Shown here: one piece after another, positions 49,780 through 59,916 of the stretch
Layout: each line of letters opens with the position of its first letter
Position numbering within the stretch: the first letter of the stretch is position 1
NCBI GenBank assembly: GCA_963580285.1
Contig: CAUZLF010000749.1
Location: forward strand, 124,001-188,000
Length of the DNA stretch: 64,000 bases
Source of the DNA: Lucinisca nassula
Taxonomy: Eukaryota > Mollusca > Bivalvia > Lucinida > Lucinidae
Direction: 5' to 3'
Notes under the pieces: model-generated
What the model was told of the DNA's origin: nothing
The model's database searches: none
Seen by the model: only the letters and a program-made list of their open reading frames with translations
Translations under genes and position numbers: made by a program

Positions 49780-50825
49780 TTATACAACACCTTATTGGGA
49801 TTCATCATAACAGCAAATTCTTTACAAGAATTCTGCTGAAGGCTATGTCGCGCCTGTGGGGGTGCAAAGTCATGGAACCATGATATGTAGGTCAAGGTCA
49901 AACATAGATGCTTGCACAAAAGATTCCATTCTCAAATGCAAGCTTGTACTAAGTATCATTCATGAAGATCTAATAATTCTTGAGAAATGAACTTAACCAT
50001 TAGGGTGAACGCTAGGGTGGTCGCAATATTTTACAAAGTCAGTGAACCATGAAATTTAGGTCAAGGTCAAATATGGATGCTTGCATTTAAGTTGCCATCC
50101 ACAGATACAAGTTTGTACCAAGTATCATTAATGAAGCTTTTATAGTTCTTGAAACATAAAGTTGACCATTAGGGTGAATGCTAGGGTGGTCGCAATATTT
50201 TACGAAGTCAGTGAACCATGAAATATAGGTCAAGGTCAAATATGGATGCTTGCATTTAAGTTACCATCCCCAGATACAAGTTTGTACCAAGTATCATTAA
50301 TGAAGCTTTTATAGTTCTTGAGAAATAAACTTGACCATTAGGGTGAACGCTAGGGTGGTCGCAATATCTTACAAAGTCAGTGAACCATGAAATGTAGGTC
50401 AAGGTCAAATATGGATGCTTGCAATTAACATACCTGTGATACCTCCCTCATCAGGAGGGAGACTCCCTCATTTTGATGCTAATTTTGCTCAATTAATACT
50501 GAATTTAAGTATAATTTTGGAGTCTCCCTCATTTGAACTGAGAATTTCCCTATATATTATTTACATCTCCCTCATCACAATGGCAAATCTCCCTCATACA
50601 GTTCACAAAATTATCACAGGTATGAATTAAGTTGCCATCCACAGATACAAGTTTGTACCAAATATCATTAATGAAGCTCTTGTAGTTCTTGAGAAATAAA
50701 CTTGACCATGAGGGTGAAAGCTAGGGTGGACGCAAATGTTGACGCCTTGACGAACGGACAAACGGAAGAACGAATGGACGGAAAACCGGGTGCCTATATC
50801 GCGCCATGCTAATAGCAGGCGCAAC
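49780..50825 (+). mobile_element. Tandem-repeat element related to E2 body, split by a MITE
   Basis: About 163-bp monomers with AAAGTCAGTGAACCATGAAA, TAGGTCAAGGTCAAATATGG and TTTGTACCAAGTATCATTAA. There is an ACGG-like tract (GACGAACGGACAAACGGAAG) at 50749. The right end TGCCTATATCGCGCC ... GCAGGCGCAACA near 50787-50825 is a different terminus from the other families. The left end is not clearly defined. Confidence 0.65.
50429..50624. mobile_element. MITE with CATACCTGTGATA ends and AATTAA duplication
   Basis: CATACCTGTGATA and TATCACAGGTATG are inverted termini. AATTAA precedes and follows, and the flanks join to the undisturbed monomer text (GATGCTTGCA + AATTAAGTTGCCATCC). The interior repeats CTCCCTCAT/CTCCCTCATT about six times. 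Confidence 0.85.
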
Positions 50826-50935
50826 AATAATGGCAAAATTTTAGGCAACAAATTCTGTCATTACAAATAATCGGGGTCCTCTTTACTAGAATATGTTTAA
50901 ATTATGGTGAGAGATGTTTTTCATAAACAAATTAC

Positions 50936-51046
50936 CTTTCTGGCTAAATCACTTTTATGCTTTTCCCACATGCCCGGTGCTAGAAACTTCAACACATAAT
51001 CTCGCAGTCCTGGATATTGCTCCCAGAGGTCTCGATTTAATAATGT
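50936..51046 (-). CDS. SNX13: SNX13-like exon (end of PX domain)
   Basis: Acceptor GTTTCAG, donor AAG|GTAATT. 37 codons in phase 0: TLLNRDLWEQYPGLRDYVLK then FLAPGMWEKHKSDLARK. It corresponds to the last PX helices (LL..., Y..FL, DFARK in SNX13). The following intron to 37864 is 13 kb of nested tandem-repeat elements. Confidence 0.93.
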
Positions 51047-51150
51047 CTGAAACATACATTTATGATATAACGTCGCCATTGCTTAAAAGTATTTAATGGA
51101 AAACTTCCTGTGATAAACCTGATATGAACATACCTGTAATAAAGCATGAT

Positions 51151-51450
51151 TTTTTTTTTATTTGAGGTTTAACGTCCTCGTCAACACTATTAAGGTCATT
51201 TTGGAGCCATTGCTTCCAATTTTGTGGTACTTTTACCCAACATTGAGATGAAATGACATCTCAATCCCTGCCACCCAATGAAACCAATAGGGTTTATATG
51301 CATGGAAGGACTGACTCGCACCACTTAAACTGTGCATGCTTAGACCATCTAACCTTCTAAGTGGTTTACCAGTACTCCTGTGCGGTCAGTTTCAGCTCTG
51401 GGGGAAGCATCATGCAGCCCAATCTATTTTTCCAAGCCCGATGGGCGAGG
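51151..51450 (-). mobile_element. SINE family S1 with GCATGATT duplication
   Basis: GCATGATT at 51144-51151 recurs at 51451-51458. The interior has TTTAACGTCCTCGTCAACAC, GGTTTATATGCATGG, CCAGTACTCCTGTGCGGTCA and GCAGCCCAATCTATTT. Confidence 0.87.
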
Positions 51451-51458
51451 GCATGATT

Positions 51459-51871
51459 ACTGGCGCCTAATGTCATAATGCTGTCAGTGACAATCCCTGC
51501 CTTCTGCAGAAATGCTTTTTGAACTTCAACAACAAAATCCAGTCTAAAATCATTACATGCTAAGCTCCTTCACACAAAGAGGGAAGATCGTTGGCTGTTT
51601 GAGTGTTTGTGTAGGCTAAGTTTTATCTTAGCCTGGAAATGCCTCACCCACATGTCCAAACAAGTTTTCCCTTGATAGGAGAGGGGGGCTGCTGGTAACC
51701 AGCCATCACTATTCAAGCCAGCCAAGTTCGACTGTACTGCTCAACAAACTAGAAAGAACAGGTCACTCAAGAAAGGCCACAATCCAAGAATGCAGCCGTC
51801 TCAAAACTTCAATCTATAAAAGATTATTACTGCATCTCTCTATAGGAAGGCCAAGTGTATGTAGAACCTAC
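51459..51871. other. Unassigned intron sequence
   Basis: Between exons 50936 and 51872. No repeat or extra exon recognised. Confidence 0.45.
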
Positions 51872-51976
51872 CTGTAGATAGCTATCTAGGGCTTTCCGTC
51901 GTTTCTCTAGAAACTCTTCACTCATGTTCTTTATCATGGTTTTTGGTGGAAGACTAGGTCCATGAAATTCTGGCAT
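51872..51976 (-). CDS. SNX13: SNX13-like exon (middle of PX domain)
   Basis: Acceptor TTTTCCAG, donor CAG|GTAGG. 35 codons in phase 0: MPEFHGPSLPPKTMIKNMSE then EFLEKRRKALDSYLQ. It contains the proline-rich PX loop (LPPKT) and the FLEKRR..LD.YL helix typical of PX domains. Confidence 0.94.
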
Positions 51977-52857
51977 CTGGAAAATACATGCAGTAAAATT
52001 CTGCTGTTGAGGACATTTGAGGGACTCACACTTGGAGGAGTGGTCTTAATACCTAATGGCCTATTCAACACAATTAAGATCATGTTAAGCTAGTATTCTG
52101 ACAGAAAGGCCTGAGCAAACAGTGTAGACCCTCATCATTGTCTACACTATCTGCCACTCATCCAGCTATTATTAGCCACAACATCGGAGTAGTAAATTGC
52201 ATTTGTTCAAATTTTAGAACAAGCATGGAAAGGGTTTTTGGGTGTCCAAATACTTAGGAGGGTAAATACGGTGCACACTATAAGCCACAGCTTTGCAGGT
52301 TTTACCATCAGTCTAACTGTTGGATTTATTTTGCGGTTTCTTGCTGTTGAGTCCTCACCATTGTTTCATCTCTGTGGTTGATTGATTTTTGTGTTCATGG
52401 AGAAGTTGCCCCGCAGAATTCTTTTCACTGGCAGTTCCAAGGCGGTTCTTCTGTCGTGGTTTATTTTTGTTATGGCTTGTCTTTGAGTATTTGTATTGCT
52501 TATATTATTTTGCTTTTGGATAGCCAATTGGCCATTTTGTGGGAAGGTAACTGTCCTTTTGGCTTTCTGCTATTGATGTTTCCATTAGGGTCTAGTGGTT
52601 TCACGTTTGTGTTTCTTTCCCTTGGTGTCTCTGATGGGAGCTGTGGGTTAATTGTAGTGATTCCTGATCATTGCGTTCACTTCAATTTTACTGAAAGATA
52701 CATCTTCTCAAATAGTACTGGCAAATACTGAAAGCAGCTTGTGTACCCATGCAGCCACCATAGCATTTTGTTTTTCTTTTTTGCTGTATGGATGAGCAGG
52801 AATCAACAGATGATTAAAATGTATTTTGTTTTTCGTTTGTTTGTGCATCCAGGTCAA
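51977..52857. other. Mostly unassigned intron sequence
   Basis: 52110-52190 holds a decayed copy of an AAACAGTGTAGACCC palindrome family (CTACACTATCTGCCACTCAT, as at 55745). 52378-52731 has a 117-codon plus-strand frame rich in hydrophobic residues, with no recognisable domain, splice context or relatives in the window. I do not call it a gene. Confidence 0.45.
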
Positions 52858-53075
52858 TGAGATTATGAACTATTTTCTACGGTATTCTCTCTCTTATGCT
52901 GATTCAAGAAAGGCAGTTGTCAGTTTCTGGTGAAAGAATGTGCACTTCACTGGCTAACTGCTTACATATAAGCCTGCCCAGAAAATGTTTGGATAGGTAA
53001 GCTGGCCGGCTCAAAAATGACCTAAAATAGTGTTGACTAGGCCTTTAAACTCAAATACAACCAACCAACAAACAT
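52858..53075 (+). mobile_element. tRNA-SINE (5452 family), 5'-truncated
   Basis: Shares CTGATTCAAGAAAGGCAGTT, TTTCTGGTGAAAGAATGTGC, ATAAGCCTGCCCAG and ATGACCTAAAATAGTGTTGA with 5452-5758; ends (CCAA)n. The tRNA head is missing. An S1-type fragment (53078-53168) in the opposite orientation abuts the tail. Confidence 0.8.
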
Positions 53076-53285
53076 CCAGGTCAACACTATTTAGGTCATT
53101 TTGGTGATGTCACTTCCAATTTTGTGGGACTTTTACCCAATGCTGAGGTAAATGACATTTAAAGTCATTTATCATGACCCATTTTGTACTGAATAGAACC
53201 TACGCTCCAAGACAGATGTACATCCAGTAAAAACACAGAGTACATATTATTCAGAAGCAAATAAACTTATTATTAAGGGGATTAC

Positions 53286-53434
53286 TTTTTCAGCCATAAT
53301 CATCTGTAGGTCATGAAAGTCGCTGTATCTTCTGTAGACATCCCAGATCTCTTCATCATCCCCAAATCTCTTCCAGACACGGATAGAAAATACTGCGTAG
53401 GATTTACCTGTCTTCTCCGACTCTCTGATAATAC
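53286..53434 (-). CDS. SNX13: SNX13-like exon (start of PX domain)
   Basis: Acceptor GAATCAAG, donor AAA|GTAATCC. The first two bases complete Gly from exon 56543. It encodes GIIRESEKTGKSYAVFSIRV then WKRFGDDEEIWDVYRRYSDF then HDLQMIMAEK. RRYSDF is the canonical PX phosphoinositide-binding motif, with the first Arg expected to contact the 3-phosphate. 149 bp in phase. Confidence 0.96.
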
Positions 53435-53561
53435 CTTGATTCAAAAAAATGAATAAATAAAAAATATATGAAAACAAATACATGTAAATAAATAAAGTGA
53501 GGTCAAGGTCACAAAACTTTAAACAAGTCTTTGGCAGTTGCAATTATAAATTGTACCAATT

Positions 53562-53774
53562 TTAACCCTTCTCTTGCTGAATATTCAGTTTAGCAACACC
53601 CATTTCTGACTTTGAACCAATCAGATTACTTGATGTAATTTATTCCTACAAATTCATAAACTGAATGTTAAACAGTGTAGATCCTGATCAGATGGCTTCT
53701 TCAGAAGCCATCTGATCTGGATCTACACTGTTTCCAAAGATAGGGGTTGTCGTGAACAGCAAGATAAGAGTTAA
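53562..53774. mobile_element. TTAA-flanked MITE (piggyBac-like ends), inverted
   Basis: TTAACCCTTCTCTTGCTGAA at the left, CAGCAAGATAAGAGTTAA at the right; core AAACAGTGTAGATCCTGATC with GATGGCTTC stem. Confidence 0.83.
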
Positions 53775-54032
53775 GCAAATTAATAAATCTGTTCTGGGTG
53801 CAGACAAGATACATGTATATTTGATCCAAATTTGACAGTTTTGGCAGCCAAAGAACTTGAAAATAATGACATGGTAAACAAAAGATAATCAAGTCTTTGG
53901 TACACTGCTGTGATATACTTTACCTAATTTGAATGTGATGTATAAATTCTTTCAGGAGACAAGGCGTAGAGAAGCCATTTTTGACCAAAATTGATAGTTT
54001 TTGGGAGCCTAAGACCTTGAAAATTACATTAG

Positions 54033-54311
54033 TTTACGATAACACATCCGTGCGCAAACATGACGTCCAACTTATCTCTAGAACTAAAATTTTTCAGATG
54101 AATATGTTTGATATTTTTCTTATTGCTGGTCCAAATATAGATTGTGAGTGCTTGTTAGAACTGCCATAGTGAGGTGGTTCTAAGGAGTACCCACAATCTA
54201 CGTTTTAGAGCAGAAATAAGGAAAATAATTGATACCCCATAAAACCCACTTTTCTCTATATAAAATGGGGTTTAGGGTGGTCGGCTTTTCACGGACTTGC
54301 TAACCTCATCA
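54033..54311. mobile_element. Foldback MITE, family B
   Basis: TTTACGATAACACATCCGTG to CACGGACTTGCTAACCTCAT. Central GAACTGCCATAGTGAGGTGG region at 54159-54180. Confidence 0.78.
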
Positions 54312-54604
54312 CGTGAACAAATCTGTGAAATAAAGACCCCCATAAACCCCACTTTATATAGAGAGAACTGGGGTTTACGGGGGTTAACATTATTTTCCTT
54401 ATTTCTGCTCCAAGTCATAGGTTGTAGGTACTCGTGAGAACTGCCTCAATGAGGCAGAACCGCCTCAATGAGGCGGTTCTAACGAGCACCAACAACCTAT
54501 GTTTGCAGTACTTTTAAGAAAAATATCATGGAATTTCATCAGGAAATAGCCATTTTGAAGATGTGAAAAACGCACTATGTCGCACCGGTGTGTTTTCGTA
54601 ATGC
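54308..54604. mobile_element. Foldback MITE, family B, abutting the previous copy
   Basis: CATCACGTGAACAAATCTGT at the left; right end CGGTGTGTTTTCGTAATG, which belongs to the family A type. The central GAACCGCCTCAATGAGGCGG (54458-54477) is preceded by a duplicated half. It looks like a hybrid of family B and A termini. Confidence 0.72.
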
Positions 54605-54892
54605 TGATGAAGGTCATGACCATCAAAACCTAATCATAATTTTTTTTTCCAGATGGGATCCCAACAATGTATGGATTATATAAAGGGTCATGTTTCCTAA
54701 TAATGCATACATTTATGTTTGATTTGTTGGTTTGTATTGGAGTTTGCTCGGAGGATTGAAAGTGTGTAATGAAAAGGTTATGATATGGTCAAGGTGTGCC
54801 CCTAAGTCATATTGGCACCGGCAAGTCATATTGACCAAACAATATACACATTGGCCATACAATAACCTCTAAATATTAATGCCACTTTCAGG

Positions 54893-55198
54893 TTTGTTTG
54901 TCTGTTTAAAGTTTTATGGCCCAGCCAACACTTTTTAGGTCACTTTTGAGCCAGTCAGTTTACCTATCCACACTTTTCCTGGGCAGGCTTATACGTAAGC
55001 GGTTAACCAGTACAGTGCACATTTTTTCACCCAAAACTAACAACTGCCCTTCTTGAATCAGCTGAAGATAGAGAATGACTGTAGAATAGATTTCATGATG
55101 ATTCTCCAAGAAGGAATGTTGCCAACCCCGGCAGGTATCAAACCCGCGTCTTCCTGATCACCAGTCAGACGCACATCCGACTGAGCTACCAAGGCCTG
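54893..55198 (-). mobile_element. tRNA-derived SINE (5452 family), minus strand
   Basis: On the minus strand it starts GCCTTGGTAGCTCAGTCGGA (box A) and has GGTTTGATACCTGCCGGGG (box B); its tail complements CAACACTTTTTAGGTCACTT and ends in CAAA repeats (54891-54900). It is nearly full length. Confidence 0.87.
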
Positions 55199-55514
55199 CA
55201 AATTTTTGTTTGAATACAACAAGGTTGTTAAAGAAACAGTAAAGACAGTTTCAGCTTTGAACCCAGACAATACCATTATTTATCATATGACGTCGCGTCT
55301 GAGAGTGTAATATCACCATGTAATATTTTCGATAATCCACTAGTGGACTAAATATGTATGCAAATTAGTTAGATACGTCCCATAATATTACATGCACGAC
55401 ATCTTTAACGACGTCGCGTTTACTAATGGAGGAATATTGACATTTTTGTAAACAATCGTGTCTAAAATACGTTTGAAATGTCATATGATAAATAGAATCT
55501 TGCATTCGTGCTCA

Positions 55515-55640
55515 TGTACTATTGAATTTATTAAACTCGTTGAGAAAAAGGGATAAAATGCCTGGCAAAGCCTCGCATTTTATCCCTTTTCCTCAACTCG
55601 TTTAATAAATTCAATAATACATGAACACTCATGTAAGATC
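55515..55640. repeat. Long hairpin
   Basis: ATTGAATTTATTAAACTCGT then AAAGGGATAAAATGC pairs with GCATTTTATCCCTTT and ACTCGTTTAATAAATTCAAT around a CTGGCAAAGCCTC loop. It is probably a palindromic MITE; outer ends are not clear. Confidence 0.82.
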
Positions 55641-55879
55641 CTCTATGTACCATATTTATCAAATGTATTCAGACACACCGGCCAGAGCAAAGAGTGTAAA
55701 CTGAGATCAGATTCCACAGAATGCTGTGTTTCATCAGGCACTACACTGTCTGCCACACATCCAGCAATTTTTAGACACATCACTGGGTGGTAAGTTGTAC
55801 TTGTATAAATTTTGGAACAAGTATGATCAAGAGTTGTGATTTCAACTCTTTAGGGTAAATAAAAGTTCGCTGGCCAAGT

Positions 55880-56217
55880 ATCCCCTGATGTTTGAAATGT
55901 CAGTTTGTGGTGAACGTCTATGTCATATATGCCATAAACCATGTTCTGGGAGTTGCGGAAACAAGAATTTCTATTGATAAAATGGTTAAAACTGACTAAG
56001 GGCCATAACTTTGGTAAAAGTCAGTCGATCATGACCTTGATAAAATATGATCATCTTTAGGTCATGTGAACAATAACTGGAAAGTTTCATCAAAATCCCT
56101 TGAAAACTCTAAGAGTTGCGGAGACAAGATTGCATCTACGGATGGACAGACTGACGAATGGATGGAAGGATGGATGAACACATTACTATAGTCTCCTTTG
56201 ATTAATATCAGGGGACA
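55880..56217 (+). mobile_element. Short element with TCCCCTGAT / ATCAGGGGA ends
   Basis: TCCCCTGATGTTTG at the left and ATTAATATCAGGGGACAATT at the right form an inverted pair. A tract of GGATGGACAGACTGACGAAT repeats precedes the right end. It has GGGCCATAACTTTGGTAAAA and GTCATGTGAACAATAACTGG inside. Same overall plan as the tandem-repeat elements but without an array. Confidence 0.6.
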
Positions 56218-56369
56218 ATTAGGAGTTCAGGTGTCCAAATACTTAAGATAAATAGAATGAAGAAGACAACCCTAACATTTTAACCCTTAAGATGACGAGA
56301 AAAACTGCAGCTGAAAATGTCGTCTGTTTATGTTGTCTGCTGAATCTTCTTGCAAACTTTTGTTGAAAT

Positions 56370-56456
56370 ATTATTGCATACAGACAAACAGAGTGGACCC
56401 AGATCAGACTGCTCCTAGAGGAGCAGTCTGATCTGTGTCTACACTGTTTGCCATGA
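56370..56456. repeat. Palindrome of the AAACAGTGTAGACCC family
   Basis: ACAAACAGAGTGGACCCAGA through GATCTGTGTCTACACTGTTT with an AGACTGCTCCTAGAGGAGCA centre. The wider unit starts at GTGTCCAAATACTTAAGATA (56231). Confidence 0.75.
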
Positions 56457-56542
56457 TAACTTTTAAAGTAACCAGCAAACGACAAAGCATACAATTGTCC
56501 TGACTGGCATTTTATGGTTTAGTAGAAATTAAAAACACCTAC

Positions 56543-56675
56543 CTGTTTGTGAGATTTGAGCATTTATTGTAAATTCAGATGTGTTTAGGACTAGAGGTGA
56601 GCTGGATCTTGATGAGTTGTTTGTCAGGGATGAAAGACCATTTTCCTCTGAGGAGTCTAAACCAGGATCATCCAT
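56543..56675 (-). CDS. SNX13: SNX13-like exon (linker before PX domain)
   Basis: Acceptor TTTCCTAG, donor ACAG|GTAGGTG. 44 codons plus one base: MDDPGLDSSEENGLSSLTNN then SSRSSSPLVLNTSEFTINAQ and ISQT(G). Acidic, serine-rich linker, like the variable region between RGS and PX in SNX13; identity rests on the final ISQTG joining PX and on splice phase. The internal ATG is not proposed as a start. Confidence 0.85.
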
Positions 56676-56734
56676 CTAGGAAAGAAAACCAACATTTCAA
56701 CAAAAGATTAAAACTAACAGAAAAAGAGACATTA

Positions 56735-56888
56735 ACTAGAGCTGTCAGTGAAACTGACTAGGGCCCCGGCAGCGCTATCAGAGGAGTAGGAAAATGTTGA
56801 AAATTTGTGGATGGACAGACAGACAGACAGACGGATGGACAGAGTGATTTCTATAGGGCACCCACACTTTCAGTGTGGGGCCCTAATT
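56735..56888 (+). mobile_element. Miniature element with GGGCCCC / GGGGCCC ends
   Basis: Left AA|CTAGAGCTGTCAGTGAAACT (GTCAGT/ACTGAC hairpin) then AGGGCCCC; then GACAGACAGACAGACAGACG; right CACACTTTCAGTGTGGGGCC then CTAA|T. This is the whole plan of the tandem-repeat elements in 154 bp, without monomers. Confidence 0.75.
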
Positions 56889-57103
56889 ATTGTGCACTAT
56901 TTTAAAAGCCAACAGCCAATGCTATTATTATGACTATTATTATTTAAGAAAATAATCATCAATCCAAGTAAGGAAGTACCTGTTGGATTGTTGTTTTTTT
57001 TATTTCGCATTAAAACAAATGGTGAGGCAATCTGGCACATTTTCCCCCATTAATACAAGGGAGAAAACTTTTGGGACTTCCTGCTTGTTAGCTTTCCTGT
57101 ACA

Positions 57104-57384
57104 CATTACGATAACACTCCCGTGACACACAGTGCATTCTTTCAGATATCGAAAATGGTTATTTTTCTGATTATTTTTTTTTAATATTTTTTTTATTTAA
57201 ATTTCCAACATAGTTTGTAGGTCCTCGTTAGAACCGACTCAATGAGGCAATTCTAACAAGCACCCACAACCTATGTCTAGGTACAGGAAGAAGAAAAATA
57301 TTGTATACCCCCGTAAATCCCAGTTTTCACTATATAAAGTGGGGTTTAATGGGGTGTCCATTTCACGTACTTGTTCACGTGATG
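57104..57384. mobile_element. Foldback MITE, family B
   Basis: CATTACGATAACACTCCCGT to CACGTACTTGTTCACGTGATG; the central GAACCGACTCAATGAGGCAA region is at 57229-57248. Confidence 0.78.
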
Positions 57385-57437
57385 AGTAGGGTTTTCTTAA
57401 CAAGAATTCAGGTGGAGGCTATGACGTGCCTGTAATG

Positions 57438-57718
57438 TTTGTTTGGGTTTTACATTCCCATCAACATTATTTAGGTAATTTTGGAGATGTTGCTTCCAAT
57501 TTTGTAGGACTTTTGATAAAAAGTGATATTTCAAGCCCTGCTGCCCTAACAAATCAAAAGGGTTTATATGAAGGGACGGTCCGACTCACACCATTCTGTC
57601 TAGGCAGGCTTGGACCCTGTTAGCAGTTTACCAGTACTCATGGACAGTCGGTTTAAGCTCTGTGTGTAAGCACCATGCAGCCTAATCTATTTCTCCAAGC
57701 CCTGATGGGTGGGGGTAT
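57438..57718 (-). mobile_element. SINE family S1 with 12-13 bp duplication
   Basis: CGTGCCTGTAATG before and CGTGCTTGTAATG after (57719-57731) flank a copy with TTACATTCCCATCAACATTA, TTTTGGAGATGTTGC and GCAGCCTAATCTATTTCTCC. Confidence 0.85.
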
Positions 57719-58002
57719 CGTGCTTGTAATGATATTAACATTTGGGTGAAGGATAGGGTTGCAACAAATGTTGACGTCTTAAACCACTTCGTTACGAAAA
57801 CACACCTATACAAATGTATTGTAAACTTTACCGCCGAAAAAATAAACATGCTCAAAAAATAGATTGTGGGTACTCGTTAGAATCGCCTCGATAACTGCCT
57901 CATGGAGGCAGTCTAACAAGTACCCACAATCTATATTTTAGAGCAAAAATAAGAAAAGTAAGGTTTACCCCTGTAAACTCCAGTTTTACAATATAAAAGC
58001 GG

Positions 58003-59368
58003 TAGGTCATGTGAGACCCAGCTTGTCCAGTTCATCCACGACCTACAGGAAAACCTGGACGGGGCCCATAATAGGGGTCACAAACAAACAGACCTAATTA
58101 TTATGGACTTCGCTAAGGCTTTCGATAAAGTCCCCCACAGAAGACTTCTGTATAAACTGGAGTACTATGGTATCCGAAATGATACCCTCCAGTGGATTTC
58201 TGCTTGGCTATCCAGACGAACACAAAGAGTCGTACTTGACGGTGTTTGCTCTGACCCCGCCCCGGTGCTGTCTGGTGTCCCACAAGGTTCCGTGCTGGGA
58301 CCGATATTGTTTTTGATTTTTATTAACGACCTGCCAGACAACATCAACTCTACAATCCGCCTTTTCGCAGATGATTGTGTACTGTACAGAAATATAAGAG
58401 GGTCTGATGACCTACAGATACTTCAAGATGACTTGGAAAAGTTGGCTACCTGGGAAGAGGCATGGCTCATGAAATTTAATGTCGCCAAATGTCACTCTAT
58501 GAGAGTGACAAGGCACCCCCCACATAAACAGATAGTCCATGGTTATACATTACATAACCAGGTTTTAGAGAACGTTTCTTCTGCTAAATACTTAGGAGTT
58601 CAAATCACTGATGACCTCGAGTGGGGTCAACACATTAATGAGATAACTAGTAAGGCTACTAAGACACTCGGTTTCCTTCGTAGAAATTTGGCTTTCGCAC
58701 CAAGGGAAACCAAGGATGCTGCATACAAAACCTTAGTCCGCCCCAAGCTTGAATATGCAGCTCCAGTTTGGATGCCCTATCATCAAAAGGAGACTGATAG
58801 AATAGAAAAAGTTCAGAGGACTGCTGCTCGCTGGACCTGCAGACGTTGGCGCAACCAAAGCCACGTTGGGGAGATGCTTGAAGAACTCCAGTGGCCAACT
58901 CTGCAGGAAAGGCGAGAGCAGGCTTCGCTGACTCTATTCTATAAAATCCACAATAATTTAGCCATTATAGATAAGAGTAGGTACCTATCTGAAGCTGGTG
59001 GAGGATGTAGGAGAACCAGGTCCCATCCCTTTCAGTATCACCGTCCTAATGCTTATACGGATGGTTTTAAGAGTTCTTTTTTCCCCAGGACAATTGCAAC
59101 TTGGAATGGCCTTACAATCGAAGCTGTCTCTTCTGAGACAGTTGATGGGTTTAAGGCCAAAATATAATATCCTAGGGTTGGGCAGGGGATAGGCATGGAT
59201 TCCTTCCCCTGATGGCTTCTTGTAAATAGTTTTAATCTGCTGGTGGCTGTGTCACAAAGCTCTTTTTGGGGGGTGGGGATTGAAAACATTTGTGCCACAC
59301 CGCAAACCTGTTATCATGGTCAGAATTGACCGAAAACAGTATCGGGAGAAAGAAAGAAAGAAAGAAAG
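58003..59368 (+). mobile_element. 5'-truncated LINE with (GAAA)n tail
   Basis: 1366 bp from a truncation at RSCETQL to a GAAAGAAAGAAAGAAA tail at 59348-59368. The 3' untranslated region includes CTTCCCCTGATGGCTTCTTG. It is a different family from the LINE at 13313, but truncated within four codons of the same conserved position. It is inserted in a MITE. Confidence 0.92.
58004..59167 (+). pseudogene. LINE reverse transcriptase, C-terminal two thirds
   Basis: Open from the truncation (first ATG 58103) to TAA at 59165-59167. Motifs: MDFAKAFDKVPH, LSGVPQGSVLGPILFLIFIN, IRLFADDCVLY (catalytic F-A-D-D), SAKYLGVQIT, AAYKTLVRPKLEYAAPVW and FFPRTIATWNGL. Jockey/CR1/L2-like. No stop or shift in this span; inactive because the endonuclease and RT N-terminus are missing. 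Confidence 0.93.
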
Positions 59369-59410
59369 GTTCAAGGTGGTCAAACTTTAATAGGTGTGTT
59401 TTCGTGATGT

Positions 59411-59810
59411 ATTCAAATCTACTGAAAATTTCATCACCTAGAAATGATAATTTTCAGATAACTAATTCAGATATTTCTGCTCAAAACACAGACTGTGGGA
59501 ACTCATTAGAATCACCTCAGTGAGGAAGTTCTAATGGGTACCCACACTCTATATGTTTGGGCAGATATAAGAAAAATAATGTATACCCCTGAAAACCCCG
59601 GTTTTACTACATAAAAGTGTTTTTTGTTTTAACCACCTGACTTTCCGTTGCAGAACTTGGCTACTCACATATGATCTGAGCCAGGCTCGAACCCACAGCA
59701 TTGAGAGACCTCATGATTAAGAGTCAGTACTGTTATCCACTAGGCCACGGAGGCATGTTTATAAGTGGGGTTTAAGGGGGTTAAAATAATATAGGCGTTT
59801 TTCCTGATAG
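59411..59810. mobile_element. Foldback MITE, family A type, split by a SINE
   Basis: Central ATTAGAATCACCTCAGTGAG at 59507; right part AAGTGGGGTTTAAGGGGGTT then ATATAGGCGTTTTTCCTGAT. The S4 SINE at 59622-59757 interrupts it within ATAAAAGTG. Confidence 0.75.
59622..59757 (-). mobile_element. tRNA-derived SINE family S4
   Basis: Minus strand: GCCTCCGTGGCCTAGTGGAT (box A) ... GGTTCGAGCCTGGCTCAGAT (box B), then AAGTCAGGTGGTTAAAACAA. ATAA(A)AGTG flanks both sides, a likely target duplication. Confidence 0.82.
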
Positions 59811-59916
59811 AACAGAAAATCAAACTCCTAAAATGCACCATGGTTAAAGCAGGCAAAACGAAAAAGGTGCCTACCCTAGAAGGAAAGAATTTCCACCACA
59901 GGAGCCAATTCTTTCC

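Larger units (their letters stand above)
57790..59410. mobile_element. Foldback MITE, family A, split by a LINE
   Basis: Left part 57790-58002 (CGTTACGAAAACACACC, central hairpin at 57886-57915); right part 59369-59410 (GGTTCAAGGTGGTCAAACTT, then GGTGTGTTTTCGTGATG). Joined, the parts give the ATAAAAGNGGNGGTTCAAGG text of other family A copies. Confidence 0.85.

Noticed and set aside
52378..52731. 117-codon hydrophobic plus-strand frame inside an SNX13 intron
   Set aside because: No domain, no start context, no splice partner and no second copy; kept only as an unassigned stretch.
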